From positions 1-40,763 of the forward strand of contig SVDS01000028.1 of NCBI GenBank assembly GCA_015057715.1: DNA of 40,763 bases, written 5' to 3'. Positions 22,860 through 30,036 of the stretch are shown here, piece by piece. The notes below the pieces were generated by a model that saw only the letters and a program-made list of their open reading frames with translations, did not search any database and was not told the DNA's origin. Both the position numbers and the translations under genes were made by a program. Position 1 is the first letter of the stretch. Each line of letters opens with the position of its first letter. Source of the stretch: Paenibacillaceae bacterium. Its GTDB lineage: Bacteria; Bacillota; Clostridia; Lachnospirales; Lachnospiraceae.

Positions 22860-22930
22860 GCGGGTGTAGTTCAATGGTAGAACACTAGCCTTCCAAGCTA
22901 GATACGTGGGTTCGATTCCCATCACCCGCT
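22860..22930 (+). tRNA. tRNA-Gly (anticodon TCC)
   Basis: Acceptor GCGGGTG / CACCCGC, anticodon loop CTTCCAA, T arm GTTCGATTC. CCA is not encoded. Confidence 0.97.
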
Positions 22931-22933
22931 CTT

Positions 22934-23007
<74 letters not shown>

Positions 23008-23039
23008 TTTCACACTGTCAACCAGCAGTGTGAAGCTTT
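23008..23039 (+). terminator. Hairpin with T run inside the tRNA cluster
   Basis: Stem TTCACACTG / CAGTGTGAA, 8-base loop, then GCTTTTTA, between tRNA-Arg and tRNA-His. It looks like an intrinsic terminator or a partial attenuator. Confidence 0.65.
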
Positions 23040-23043
23040 TTAT

Positions 23044-23118
23044 GGTGGGTATGGCGAAGTTGGTTATCGCGCCAGATTGTGGCTCTGGAGGCCCAGGGTT
23101 CGAATCCCTGTACTCACC
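23044..23118 (+). tRNA. tRNA-His (anticodon GTG)
   Basis: Acceptor GTGGGTA / TACTCAC with the extra G at -1 facing C73, typical of tRNA-His. Anticodon loop TTGTGGC. Confidence 0.97.
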
Positions 23119-23143
23119 TTTCCCTTAAAGGGAATTTTTTTTT
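23119..23143 (+). terminator. Short hairpin with a nine-T run after tRNA-His
   Basis: TTCCCT / AGGGAA with a 3-base loop (15 bases in all), followed by nine T. Second terminator-like element within the tRNA cluster. Confidence 0.5.
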
Positions 23144-23158
23144 ATCAGGAGATGTTAT

Positions 23159-23230
23159 TGGGCTATCGCCAAGCGGTAAGGCACAGGACTTTGACTCCTG
23201 CATTCGTTGGTTCAAATCCAACTAGCCCAG
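23159..23230 (+). tRNA. tRNA-Gln (anticodon TTG)
   Basis: Acceptor TGGGCTA / TAGCCCA, anticodon loop CTTTGAC, T arm GTTCAAATC. Confidence 0.97.
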
Positions 23231-23232
23231 TA

Positions 23233-23307
23233 TGGGATACTAGCTCAGGTGGTAGAGCACTTGACTTTTAATCAAGTTGTCCGGGGTTCGAATCCCCGGT
23301 GTCTCAT
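23233..23307 (+). tRNA. tRNA-Lys (anticodon TTT)
   Basis: Acceptor TGGGATA / TGTCTCA (with G-T pairs), anticodon loop CTTTTAA, T arm GTTCGAATC. It follows tRNA-Gln after 2 bases. Confidence 0.96.
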
Positions 23308-23331
23308 TTTATTATGATCTGTTTGCTATCA

Positions 23332-23411
23332 GCGGGTATGGCGGAATTGGCAGACGCGCCAGATTTAGGTTCTGGTGGGAGACCGTGCAGGTTCAAGTCC
23401 TGTTACCCGCA
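23332..23411 (+). tRNA. tRNA-Leu (anticodon TAG)
   Basis: Acceptor GCGGGTA / TACCCGC, anticodon loop ATTTAGG, and a short variable region. Last tRNA of the cluster. Confidence 0.95.
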
Positions 23412-23428
23412 TGTATAATGAATTGATG

Positions 23429-23478
23429 GAAACACCGGAGTCCCTTGTTCATACAAGGTAGTCCGGTGTTTTACTTTT
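23429..23478 (+). terminator. Intrinsic terminator of the tRNA cluster
   Basis: Outer stem AACACCGGA / TCCGGTGTT and inner stem CCTTGT / ACAAGG, followed by TTTTACTTTT. Confidence 0.9.
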
Positions 23479-23518
23479 CCCTCTCTTCCATTTCATTCAC
23501 CACTTCTCGCCGATAGCA

Positions 23519-23546
23519 GAAAATTATACAACGTTATATAATTTTC
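23519..23546 (+). repeat. Perfect dyad overlapping a TATAAT box upstream of the 60-aa gene
   Basis: Arms GAAAATTATA and TATAATTTTC separated by 8 bases. The right arm contains TATAAT (23537-23542), and the GGGAGGTG ribosome binding site starts 2 bases after the dyad. It could be an operator or a leader hairpin. Confidence 0.55.
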
Positions 23547-23560
23547 TGGGAGGTGATCGC

Positions 23561-23743
23561 TTGAAACGCCAAAGGAAAGAAATCGAAATAAGGCTGGCAA
23601 AAGAATTCGACCGGTTGGAAGCAGCAAGCAGAGATATAAAGACTCCTGCTGCCCCACCAGACGAATTTGAAAACATCTTAGGTGAGATGAAACGCAGGGG
23701 CATTAACCCCAGAGTCAGAAAAGAATTAGGCGACGGGAAGTAG
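23561..23743 (+). CDS. Hypothetical 60-aa charged protein
   Basis: A 60-codon ORF starting with TTG at 23561, supported by GGGAGGTG 5 bases upstream. The product is very charged: a basic/acidic N-terminal helix (KRQRKEIEIRLAKEFDRLEA), a Pro/Ala segment (TPAAPPDEFE), then ILGEMKRRGINPRVRKELGDG. There is no signal peptide, membrane segment or cysteine. I do not recognise a family; the length and helical basic ends would fit a small regulatory or nucleic-acid-associated protein, but that is only a possibility. It lies between the tRNA cluster and the holin gene. Confidence 0.6.
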   Translation: MKRQRKEIEIRLAKEFDRLEAASRDIKTPAAPPDEFENILGEMKRRGINPRVRKELGDGK

Positions 23744-23746
23744 GCG

Positions 23747-23769
23747 GGCGGGGTTACCGATAACCCGCC
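23747..23769. terminator. Hairpin between convergent genes (weak terminator)
   Basis: GGCGGGGTTA pairs with TAACCCGCC (one bulged G, loop CCGA) 3 bases past the stop of the 60-aa gene. There is no T run on either strand. Confidence 0.4.
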
Positions 23770-23795
23770 AAATCAAACCAGGATATGCAGCCTGT

Positions 23796-24092
23796 TTAAT
23801 CAGGCTTTCCCCACTGTTTTATCAGCTGGTTAATATACGTACTGAGCCCGGCAACCAGTATGCCTTGTGTCATTGCACTGAACACAGCCATAGCTGCCTT
23901 CTGCAGGGTATCTGTTTCACTGACTGCAAAAATATAAATTCCACATAGAATGATACCTGCCGCTCCATTAATAAGCGGGATATACTTATCCTTAATCGTC
24001 TGGCTCTGTTTAATACCCTGTCCCAGAAGATACAAAACCAAAGCCACCACAATCAATTCCGGTTTCACATATCGAAGAATCTCCTCCATCAT
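23796..24092 (-). CDS. Phage holin family protein (A118-like)
   Basis: This 98-aa small membrane protein has three hydrophobic stretches: PELIVVALVLYLLGQGI, YIPLINGAAGIILCGIYIFA and AVFSAMTQGILVAGLSTYI, with a basic C-terminus. The pattern and the MEEILRYVKPELI start match A118-type holins, which form pores that release endolysin. Start ATG 24092 follows AAAGGAGGAG; an ATG 3 bases later is equivalent. There is no endolysin or other phage gene nearby, so it is an orphan, either a phage remnant or a domesticated holin. Confidence 0.8.
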   Translation of the reverse strand: MMEEILRYVKPELIVVALVLYLLGQGIKQSQTIKDKYIPLINGAAGIILCGIYIFAVSETDTLQKAAMAVFSAMTQGILVAGLSTYINQLIKQWGKPD

Positions 24093-24177
24093 AACAGATC
24101 TCCTCCTTTCCTGTTTCGGGAAAGACAAACTCTCCCCTTTTTATTGGATGCATGATTTCCTGCAAAGGTTACAACAA

Positions 24178-24216
24178 GCCTCCTGACCAGAAAGTACTTT
24201 TCACCAGTCAGGAGGC
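24178..24216 (-). terminator. Probable terminator of the Csp-like subtilase gene
   Basis: A perfect 10-bp inverted repeat GCCTCCTGAC / GTCAGGAGGC, with a T-rich (TTGTTGT) minus-strand tail, just after the stop codon. Confidence 0.65.
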
Positions 24217-24221
24217 AGTAT

Positions 24222-25892
24222 TTAAAAGTCTTCTAATTCATCAAAAATATTTTCTGCATTGATCTTTCCATACCCCCAGATATTATTGGGATAGATTGCA
24301 TCAGGGTCCCGCTCTGCCGCTCTCATCATCAGGCGGCTAATCTGATTTCCTGTAATTGCGGTGTAATTTCCTTTGATATATGCCCATTCTATGATCTTGG
24401 CAGCTATCCCGGCCGCATATGCCGCAGCCACTCCGGTTCCAGTGGCTGTTCCATACTGAAAATCCGGTATAGCACATGGAATATTGTACCCAGGTGCCGC
24501 CACATCCGGTTTTATCCCTCCCAGCCTTGTATATCCTCTGCTGGACTGTGCAAGAATGGATCCGTTATTTTGGTTATAGGCCGCAACTGTCAGAAGATTT
24601 GCAGTATCTCCCTGCATGGTAATGGTTGTATTGGGATCAGAATTTACAAAATAAGTCTCATTTGAAATCAAATTTCCAGATGGGAGCCAGCAATGAAATG
24701 AAAACGGTATCGCATCTTTATTATCCAGCCTGATATACCAGATACCCGGTTCCATATTCCGGAATCGTAGCAGGATGAGCTGATTCCCAGTCTCAGATTC
24801 AAATAAAACATTATTTATCCATACATTGGTTTTAATCGATTGAAAACTCAGCTTGTGGCACTGTCCTAATGCAGGCTTAATAACCTGAGAGCTTTCCCAG
24901 GTGGGTGCTGTCAGCTGTATGGAAAGTCTGGAAGGAATATAGGGCCAGATTTCTATATTATATTCGTTGTCTATTCCTCCTGAGTTTAACTGGAAACTGT
25001 CAGAAAATGGTTCTTCTGTGACATCCCCATAATAGTGCCTGCCGCTGTTTCCTTCATTACCTGCCGAGGTAATGATACTTATTTTAGGCAGCAGCATCAG
25101 ATTGTCTAAATAGGTGCTTAAAGCGCCGCGTCCGTCATGTCCGCCCTGATTGGTTCCCAGCGTCAGACAGATTACCAGGGGGCGGTTTAACTTGTTTGAG
25201 ACGTTTAGTAAATACCTTATTCCTAATATAATATCTGATTCCTGATAGCACAGGGCATCTGTTGGAACGCAAAACAGCCTTTTTAAATTTTCTTTTGCCT
25301 CCTTTAACTTTACCACCACTAAATCAGCCTGGGGTACTACTCCGCTGAATCCTTCCTTATCGTTGGAGCGTCCTGCGATAACGCTTGCAATTGCAGTCCC
25401 ATGCCGATAGGGATCATTGGTCGGAACAATATTATAGGGATATTGGGAAAGAAGAGCAAAATTAATCAGATCCTTTGTGTATTCCGATCCAAAGTTAAAG
25501 CCTGAGGGGGGTGTACCGTCCACTGTCTGATCCCATATAGAAAGAATACGGCTGGTTCTGTCATTATTCATAAAGGTTGGATGACGGTAGTCAATCCCTG
25601 TATCAACAATTCCCACTATGACGCCTCTGCCGAACAGGCCCCGGGTAGCAGCGATCTGTCTTGATTCTTCACCGGTATTTTCCATGCTGACAACCGATTC
25701 CAGTGTATATAACTCTGGAAAGCTGTGATAGGCATTTACTCCAAGATCACAAGGCTCCATACGGTCCTTTGGAATATGAAGCAGAGAAAACAAATCGTTC
25801 ATCATGGTAATGTTATCACCGGTATTATACGAAGTGACCAGTGCATTGCTAATAATCAAATCATAATATCGATTGTCCAGAATTTTTTCCAT
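24222..25892 (-). CDS. Csp-like S8 subtilase with the catalytic serine replaced by glycine (pseudoprotease)
   Basis: This 556-aa subtilase-family protein has no signal peptide. The Asp motif is IVDTGIDYRHP (D97), the His motif YRHGTAIASVIAG (H164), and the oxyanion-hole Asn lies in SAGNEGNSG. The serine motif expected as GTS-V-A reads GTGVAAAYAAG, so the nucleophile is Gly (about residue 487); the bases give GGA at that codon. A jelly-roll-like insertion (about residues 310-450) is typical of the CspABC group. In Clostridioides difficile, Csp proteins act in spore germination and CspC and CspA are pseudoproteases; a similar non-catalytic role is possible here. Start ATG 25892 follows AGGAGGTG; the longer frame to 25994 would add an atypical extension. 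Confidence 0.85.
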   Translation of the reverse strand: MEKILDNRYYDLIISNALVTSYNTGDNITMMNDLFSLLHIPKDRMEPCDLGVNAYHSFPELYTLESVVSMENTGEESRQIAATRGLFGRGVIVGIVDTGIDYRHPTFMNNDRTSRILSIWDQTVDGTPPSGFNFGSEYTKDLINFALLSQYPYNIVPTNDPYRHGTAIASVIAGRSNDKEGFSGVVPQADLVVVKLKEAKENLKRLFCVPTDALCYQESDIILGIRYLLNVSNKLNRPLVICLTLGTNQGGHDGRGALSTYLDNLMLLPKISIITSAGNEGNSGRHYYGDVTEEPFSDSFQLNSGGIDNEYNIEIWPYIPSRLSIQLTAPTWESSQVIKPALGQCHKLSFQSIKTNVWINNVLFESETGNQLILLRFRNMEPGIWYIRLDNKDAIPFSFHCWLPSGNLISNETYFVNSDPNTTITMQGDTANLLTVAAYNQNNGSILAQSSRGYTRLGGIKPDVAAPGYNIPCAIPDFQYGTATGTGVAAAYAAGIAAKIIEWAYIKGNYTAITGNQISRLMMRAAERDPDAIYPNNIWGYGKINAENIFDELEDF

Positions 25893-26090
25893 TCGCACCT
25901 CCTGCAATCTCAGATGGAGCATATGGTATAATCTATGCAGCAACCTGTTCAATATGAAATTAATTTTCAACTGCATAATAACACGGTTGTTCATACTTAT
26001 ATAATCTCAAATACCCATTGTTTTTCTAAAGTTTTCACTAATTAATAAAAAAAATTACATATTTATCTTTACTTAACCGTTTTCTTGCGT

Positions 26091-26155
26091 TATACTTTAT
26101 GTAACTCTTCTTAGGAGTACCGTATTTCCCCAATCCTGCGGTGCTCCATTTTTTT
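26091..26155 (+). ncRNA. Candidate short RNA: promoter followed at once by an intrinsic terminator
   Basis: TATACT (26091-26096), with TTTACT 17 bases upstream, would start transcription near 26103. A terminator follows directly: GGAGTACCG (26114-26122) pairs with CGGTGCTCC (26139-26147), then seven T. No ORF lies between, and no plus-strand gene precedes it. The rest of the gene-free stretch 25893-26337 shows only the promoter at 26262-26290. Confidence 0.4.
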
Positions 26156-26261
26156 ATCATGTCTGCCCATCAAACCAATAAGAAATTACTCCCAGCCCTC
26201 TCTCTCTAAATAAGAACCGCAATTTTTACGAACTTTAAAAAACAAATTGGCAACATCTGCA

Positions 26262-26290
26262 TTGTCCCGCTCTGACTCCCGTGATACAAT
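26262..26290 (+). promoter_or_regulatory. Sigma-A promoter of the lyase-like gene
   Basis: TTGTCC (26262-26267), 17-base spacer, TACAAT (26285-26290) with an upstream TGA (extended -10). It ends 47 bases before the start codon. Confidence 0.65.
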
Positions 26291-26337
26291 AAAAACGGCA
26301 AAGACTTAAGCCGCAGACTGCGGAGAATGGAGCTTTT

Positions 26338-28011
26338 ATGAAAAAACATTACGAAAAAATCATTTTATACAGCGACCGGAAAACAGAAGAAATAATGAAT
26401 CAGCAGGTCATGGATGAGACCTCAGAATTCTATGGTGGTTTTCGTGATCGTGACGGGCTGGTAGAACCAAAACTTGCCATCTTTCAGGTGACAACAATGA
26501 CTGCCTGCTTATTTAATAGTAAAAGCCGTTTTTACGGCAATGAAGATATCTACAACAGAATATCCATAGCTCTCTCCTATATTGCAAACGGTCAGCGGGA
26601 AAACGGATTTTTTGACCTTATAAACTGTAATTTTTATTCTGGTGCAGATACGGCATTTTGCATTGACGGACTTCTTCCCGCTTATATTTATTTGAACCGG
26701 CTGTCAGGGAACGAAGACTGCCCTTCTATGGAAAGGACCATGCTTTCTACTCTCATGCCTGTTATGGAATCCATTCTGATCAGAGGCGGAAAGGCCATGA
26801 TAAACGGGGGATTCCACACACCCAATCACCGTTGGGCCATTGCTTCCACTTTAATGATGCTCTATCGCCTCACTTCTGATGAATCCATGAAGAAAGGGGC
26901 AGAGAAATTCTTAATCGAAGGATGCGACTGTAATGAGGACGGAGAATACGCAGAACGGTCAGCAGGAGGATATAACCTGGTTAATAATAACGCTATGATC
27001 ATGCTGGCAATTGCAACCGGTGACGATTCCTGGTATGAGCCTGTTAAAAGAAACTTAACCATGATGCTTCACTATATGGAGCCGGACGGAAGTATCTTTA
27101 CCAATAACTCCACAAGACAGGATCGTGGCACAAGGGTTTTTCCAACCGGATATTATCTGGAATATTTATATATGGGAATTAAATTCCACAACGAGACCTT
27201 TTTGCAGGCTGCCTGCTTTATTATGGATCAGGCTGTGGCAAAAGGAATCGGACCTTTGGACTGGCTGATTCACTTCATGCTTCTTCCAGAACTGGGCGAA
27301 TTTGAATATGAGGAAAGTAAGATTCTGACTAACTACTGCCATCACTATACTGATTCCGGTATTGTACGGCTTCGCAGAGAAGCTTATTCCTGTTCCATCT
27401 TAAAAAGCAGCCCCTCCTTCCTCTATTTTGTACATGGGGATTTATGCGTCAGCATGAAAATCGGTGCAAGCTTCTGTGAGCACAGATACTTTATTCCGGA
27501 AAACCTGGTACAGCTTCCAGGAGAAGAGGGATTTGTACTGAATCAGAAAATGGCAGGCTGGTACTACCTTCCCTTTCAGGAGCCTCAGGACACTGCGGAC
27601 TGGTGGAAGATGGATCATTCAAAGAGAGAAAAATTGCATGGGCCAGATATGAATTTTGTTCTGATTGTTACAGAGGTAGCGGATGGGGTTGACATCACCA
27701 TAGAAACTGCTGGAATTGACCGGGCTCCGCTGCGGGTAGAACTTGCATTTGATGCAGGATGCCGGGTGGAATCCCCTTATTTCATTTCCGAAGGGAATGC
27801 AGGTGGTGGAATTGTTGCCAGAGAAGGAACCGTTACTGCCTCCAAGGGTAAATACGCCATTACAGCCGGACCTGGCTTTGGTGCACATAACTATGTAGCA
27901 GGCAAGTTCGGAAGCCAGGGACGTTCACAGGAGTGTTATACAGTCTATTTTACGGACTTTACCTGCTTTAAGCATACGATATCACTTCGTGCGGTCCCAG
28001 CCGCCTATTAG
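26338..28011 (+). CDS. Polysaccharide-lyase-like protein ((alpha/alpha) toroid plus beta-sandwich)
   Basis: This 557-aa protein has no signal peptide. The first ~330 residues are helical with toroid-type repeats and conserved polar clusters: NGGFHTPNHRWAIASTL, EYAERSAGGYNLVNNNAM and RVFPTGYYLEY. The last ~200 residues are beta-rich. This layout and the Asn-His-Tyr clusters resemble heparinase II/III and alginate-lyase-type polysaccharide lyases, which cleave uronic acid-containing chains by beta-elimination. I cannot assign a family number. Being cytoplasmic, it would act on imported oligosaccharides. Its neighbour is a GH105 enzyme that uses the unsaturated products of such lyases, which supports the call. 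Confidence 0.6.
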   Translation: MKKHYEKIILYSDRKTEEIMNQQVMDETSEFYGGFRDRDGLVEPKLAIFQVTTMTACLFNSKSRFYGNEDIYNRISIALSYIANGQRENGFFDLINCNFYSGADTAFCIDGLLPAYIYLNRLSGNEDCPSMERTMLSTLMPVMESILIRGGKAMINGGFHTPNHRWAIASTLMMLYRLTSDESMKKGAEKFLIEGCDCNEDGEYAERSAGGYNLVNNNAMIMLAIATGDDSWYEPVKRNLTMMLHYMEPDGSIFTNNSTRQDRGTRVFPTGYYLEYLYMGIKFHNETFLQAACFIMDQAVAKGIGPLDWLIHFMLLPELGEFEYEESKILTNYCHHYTDSGIVRLRREAYSCSILKSSPSFLYFVHGDLCVSMKIGASFCEHRYFIPENLVQLPGEEGFVLNQKMAGWYYLPFQEPQDTADWWKMDHSKREKLHGPDMNFVLIVTEVADGVDITIETAGIDRAPLRVELAFDAGCRVESPYFISEGNAGGGIVAREGTVTASKGKYAITAGPGFGAHNYVAGKFGSQGRSQECYTVYFTDFTCFKHTISLRAVPAAY

Positions 28012-28016
28012 GGTAA

Positions 28017-28044
28017 AATGAGGGTGCATTCCTGCACCCTCATT
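28017..28044. terminator. Bidirectional terminator between the lyase-like gene and the hypothetical gene
   Basis: A perfect 12-bp stem AATGAGGGTGCA / TGCACCCTCATT with a 4-base loop and T-rich sequence on both sides, between convergent genes. Confidence 0.9.
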
Positions 28045-28046
28045 CA

Positions 28047-28730
28047 TTATTTTTGAAAGTAATCTTTAATCACTGCAATCTGCTTATTAACACGGTCAGG
28101 AATGGAATTCTTCAATTCTTCCCAGGACATCAGCTTCTCATTTTCCAGGATAAATGGCACAAATTCCATAGAAGGCTTAAACCCAAATACTTCCTTAATA
28201 TATATCTCTGTCATTTTCTGCAGATCATTATCGGTATGAATCTGATCCTCAAACATATCCTGAACCAGGACACCGTCTACCCCAGCCATCTCCTGGCAGC
28301 TTTCTAACCAGGCCGGTATCATTCTGATCACTCTGGGATCAGGCACCAGCGCGTGTTTGCCAGGCTGGGCATAAACCACTGGATGGGTATCGTCCTCCAG
28401 GATCGGCTCACCATTTTCTAAGTCTACCATATTTAAAAACTTGCCATGAAAGCTGGCTTCCACTTTTTTTACTCTGCCATCATCGTCAACATAGACCCAG
28501 ACATGTTCCAGCTCATATAAATGCTGGATATCAAAATCATACCAGATGGCATATTCGATTGCAAAATCCACTTCTTCTTTATTAATCACAATCTCACGTT
28601 TTGGAAACGAATCGCTTTTCTTTGTTTCCCGGAAAATAGTACATCCCATGGCTGTAATTACAAAAGGCTCTTTTTTATCCTGCATGATGACTGGTTTATA
28701 GGCTGCCAGTAATTCTAAGTCTGTGCTCAT
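28047..28730 (-). CDS. Hypothetical protein with weak Vps62/NPP1-like motif
   Basis: This 227-aa soluble protein is not recognised with confidence. Its middle shows LEHVWVYVDDDGRVKKVEAS, then FHGKF, and later HPVVYAQPGKHAL. This arrangement recalls Vps62-like or NPP1-like domains, where His and Asp/Glu residues bind a metal, but the match is weak. There is no signal peptide or membrane segment. Start ATG 28730 has GGAGGA 5 bases upstream and is preferred over 28742. It lies behind a terminator-like hairpin downstream of the GH105 gene and is probably expressed from that unit, which hints at a carbohydrate-related role; this is only inference. Confidence 0.65.
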   Translation of the reverse strand: MSTDLELLAAYKPVIMQDKKEPFVITAMGCTIFRETKKSDSFPKREIVINKEEVDFAIEYAIWYDFDIQHLYELEHVWVYVDDDGRVKKVEASFHGKFLNMVDLENGEPILEDDTHPVVYAQPGKHALVPDPRVIRMIPAWLESCQEMAGVDGVLVQDMFEDQIHTDNDLQKMTEIYIKEVFGFKPSMEFVPFILENEKLMSWEELKNSIPDRVNKQIAVIKDYFQK

Positions 28731-28743
28731 TTTTTCCTCCATA

Positions 28744-28781
28744 GTAAAAGAGCGGATTGCCGTAAAATGGGTCCGCCCTTT
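28744..28781 (-). terminator. Terminator or attenuator after the GH105 gene
   Basis: An 8-bp stem (28749-28756 / 28772-28779, with one G-T pair) followed on the minus strand by TTTTA, 9 bases past the GH105 stop and directly before the ribosome binding site of the next gene. Confidence 0.65.
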
Positions 28782-28789
28782 GTCTTTTA

Positions 28790-29866
28790 TTATTTTGATG
28801 CTTCTAACAGGAACAGCATAGCCATTGCCTGTCCGTATGGCATTGGGCGAAGTTCAATATCTTTATAGAACTTTACACTTTCTCTTCCCATAGGTGTTCC
28901 ATAGGATACCTGATGCAACACACCTTCCGTATCAATACACTGAAGAACGGGCAGAAGAGCCTTTCTGGCACTTGCCTCAAAAGAGGCATCTACAAGTCCT
29001 AAATGAACCGCTTTTAATATTCCATAACCAAAACCACAGGTTGCACTGGCCTCAACGTAAGAGGTATTGTCATCAATGACTGTATGCCACATGCCGTTTT
29101 CGTTCTGGTAAGAAACCAATGCATCAATCTGATTTTTTAATGCTACTGTTAAATAGTGTTTGACTGCACCGCTGCATGGAATGATGCCGAACAGTTCCGG
29201 AATCGCCATTGTGATCCAGCTGTTGCCTCTTCCCCAGAATGCACAGGCGAAATTATGGCAGCCATGGAACGTCCAGCCATGGTACCAGAGACCGGTCTTT
29301 TTGTCAGCCAGATATTTCACATGGATGAGGAACTGATATTCAGCCTCATCAATCCACTCCTGTTTCTTAAGAATCACACCCATACGGGCAAGGAATAAAA
29401 CGGACATAAAGAGGGTGTCATCCCAAAGTTCCTGCTCATTTAAAGTATCAGATGTCAGGTGCTGAAATCCGCCTTCTTCTGTTTTGGGAAGTTCATCCAC
29501 AAGCCACTGCGCCCAGTCCCGGCAGATTTCCATATAAGTCTCATTTCCGTCTTTCTCAACCAGATAGGTTAAAGCCAGAAGAGGAGCTGTTGTGTTAATA
29601 TTACGGGCAGGCAAACCAATGGTAAGCTGTCTTTCATAATACTTATTCAGTTTCTCTATAATTACTTCTTCACCGGTTTCTTCATAGATCTTCCATAAAC
29701 CGAATAAGCCTACTCCCTGTGTCCATTCCCAATAGCGGTACCGTTCCGGATTGTCTCCAGCCAGATTATTTGTCTGCATGTTTTTTAAAAAGATATCATC
29801 TTCATCATACAGAATCTTTTCAAAGCTGGATACAAGCAGATCTATTTTTTCTTTTAAATTTTCCAT
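28790..29866 (-). CDS. GH105 unsaturated glycuronyl hydrolase
   Basis: This 358-aa (alpha/alpha) toroid enzyme is of the YteR/GH105 type. Visible signatures are YRYWEWTQGVGLFGLW, NTTAPLLALTYL, LWDDTLFMSVLFLARMG (the Asp of WDD matches the catalytic acid), WGRGNSWI and the C-terminal GRESVKFYKDIELRPMPYGQA. The family removes the 4,5-unsaturated uronic acid left by polysaccharide lyases. No signal peptide is present, so it is cytoplasmic. Start ATG 29866 follows AGGAAGTG; the frame continues upstream to 29977 without such a site. It diverges from the AraC regulator gene, with candidate operators between them. Confidence 0.9.
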   Translation of the reverse strand: MENLKEKIDLLVSSFEKILYDEDDIFLKNMQTNNLAGDNPERYRYWEWTQGVGLFGLWKIYEETGEEVIIEKLNKYYERQLTIGLPARNINTTAPLLALTYLVEKDGNETYMEICRDWAQWLVDELPKTEEGGFQHLTSDTLNEQELWDDTLFMSVLFLARMGVILKKQEWIDEAEYQFLIHVKYLADKKTGLWYHGWTFHGCHNFACAFWGRGNSWITMAIPELFGIIPCSGAVKHYLTVALKNQIDALVSYQNENGMWHTVIDDNTSYVEASATCGFGYGILKAVHLGLVDASFEASARKALLPVLQCIDTEGVLHQVSYGTPMGRESVKFYKDIELRPMPYGQAMAMLFLLEASK

Positions 29867-29913
29867 TCTTTTGCCACTTCCTTTCTGCTGCCAGCCAACA
29901 AAATAGTTGGGGC

Positions 29914-29966
29914 ACATTGCAATGTCTACAATATTTTTCTTTTTTATTTGCCAATGTATTGCACAT
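29914..29966. promoter_or_regulatory. Candidate operator pair in the araC-GH105 intergenic region
   Basis: A perfect 12-bp palindrome ACATTGCAATGT at 29914-29925 and a related imperfect dyad AATGT-ATTGC-ACATT at 29953-29967, both containing an AATGTGC half. These are plausible regulator sites between divergent genes. Confidence 0.4.
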
Positions 29967-29988
29967 TTTGTCATCATTCTGCTATAAT
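29959..29988 (+). promoter_or_regulatory. Sigma-A promoter of the AraC regulator gene
   Basis: TTGCAC (29959-29964), 18-base spacer, TATAAT (29983-29988) with TGC before it (extended -10). The -35 overlaps the second dyad, which would allow autorepression. Confidence 0.7.
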
Positions 29989-30036
29989 GAATATCCGATA
30001 CATGACTATTACATAGAAAGTATAAAGGTGGTTCCT

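Noticed and set aside
23332-25892. Prophage integrated at the tRNA-Leu gene
   Set aside because: Only a holin is present; no integrase, structural genes or direct att repeat of the tRNA end were seen.
29719-30036. Longer AraC protein starting at 29719
   Set aside because: It would overlap the divergent GH105 gene and both promoters, and lacks a ribosome binding site; ATG 30037 has one.
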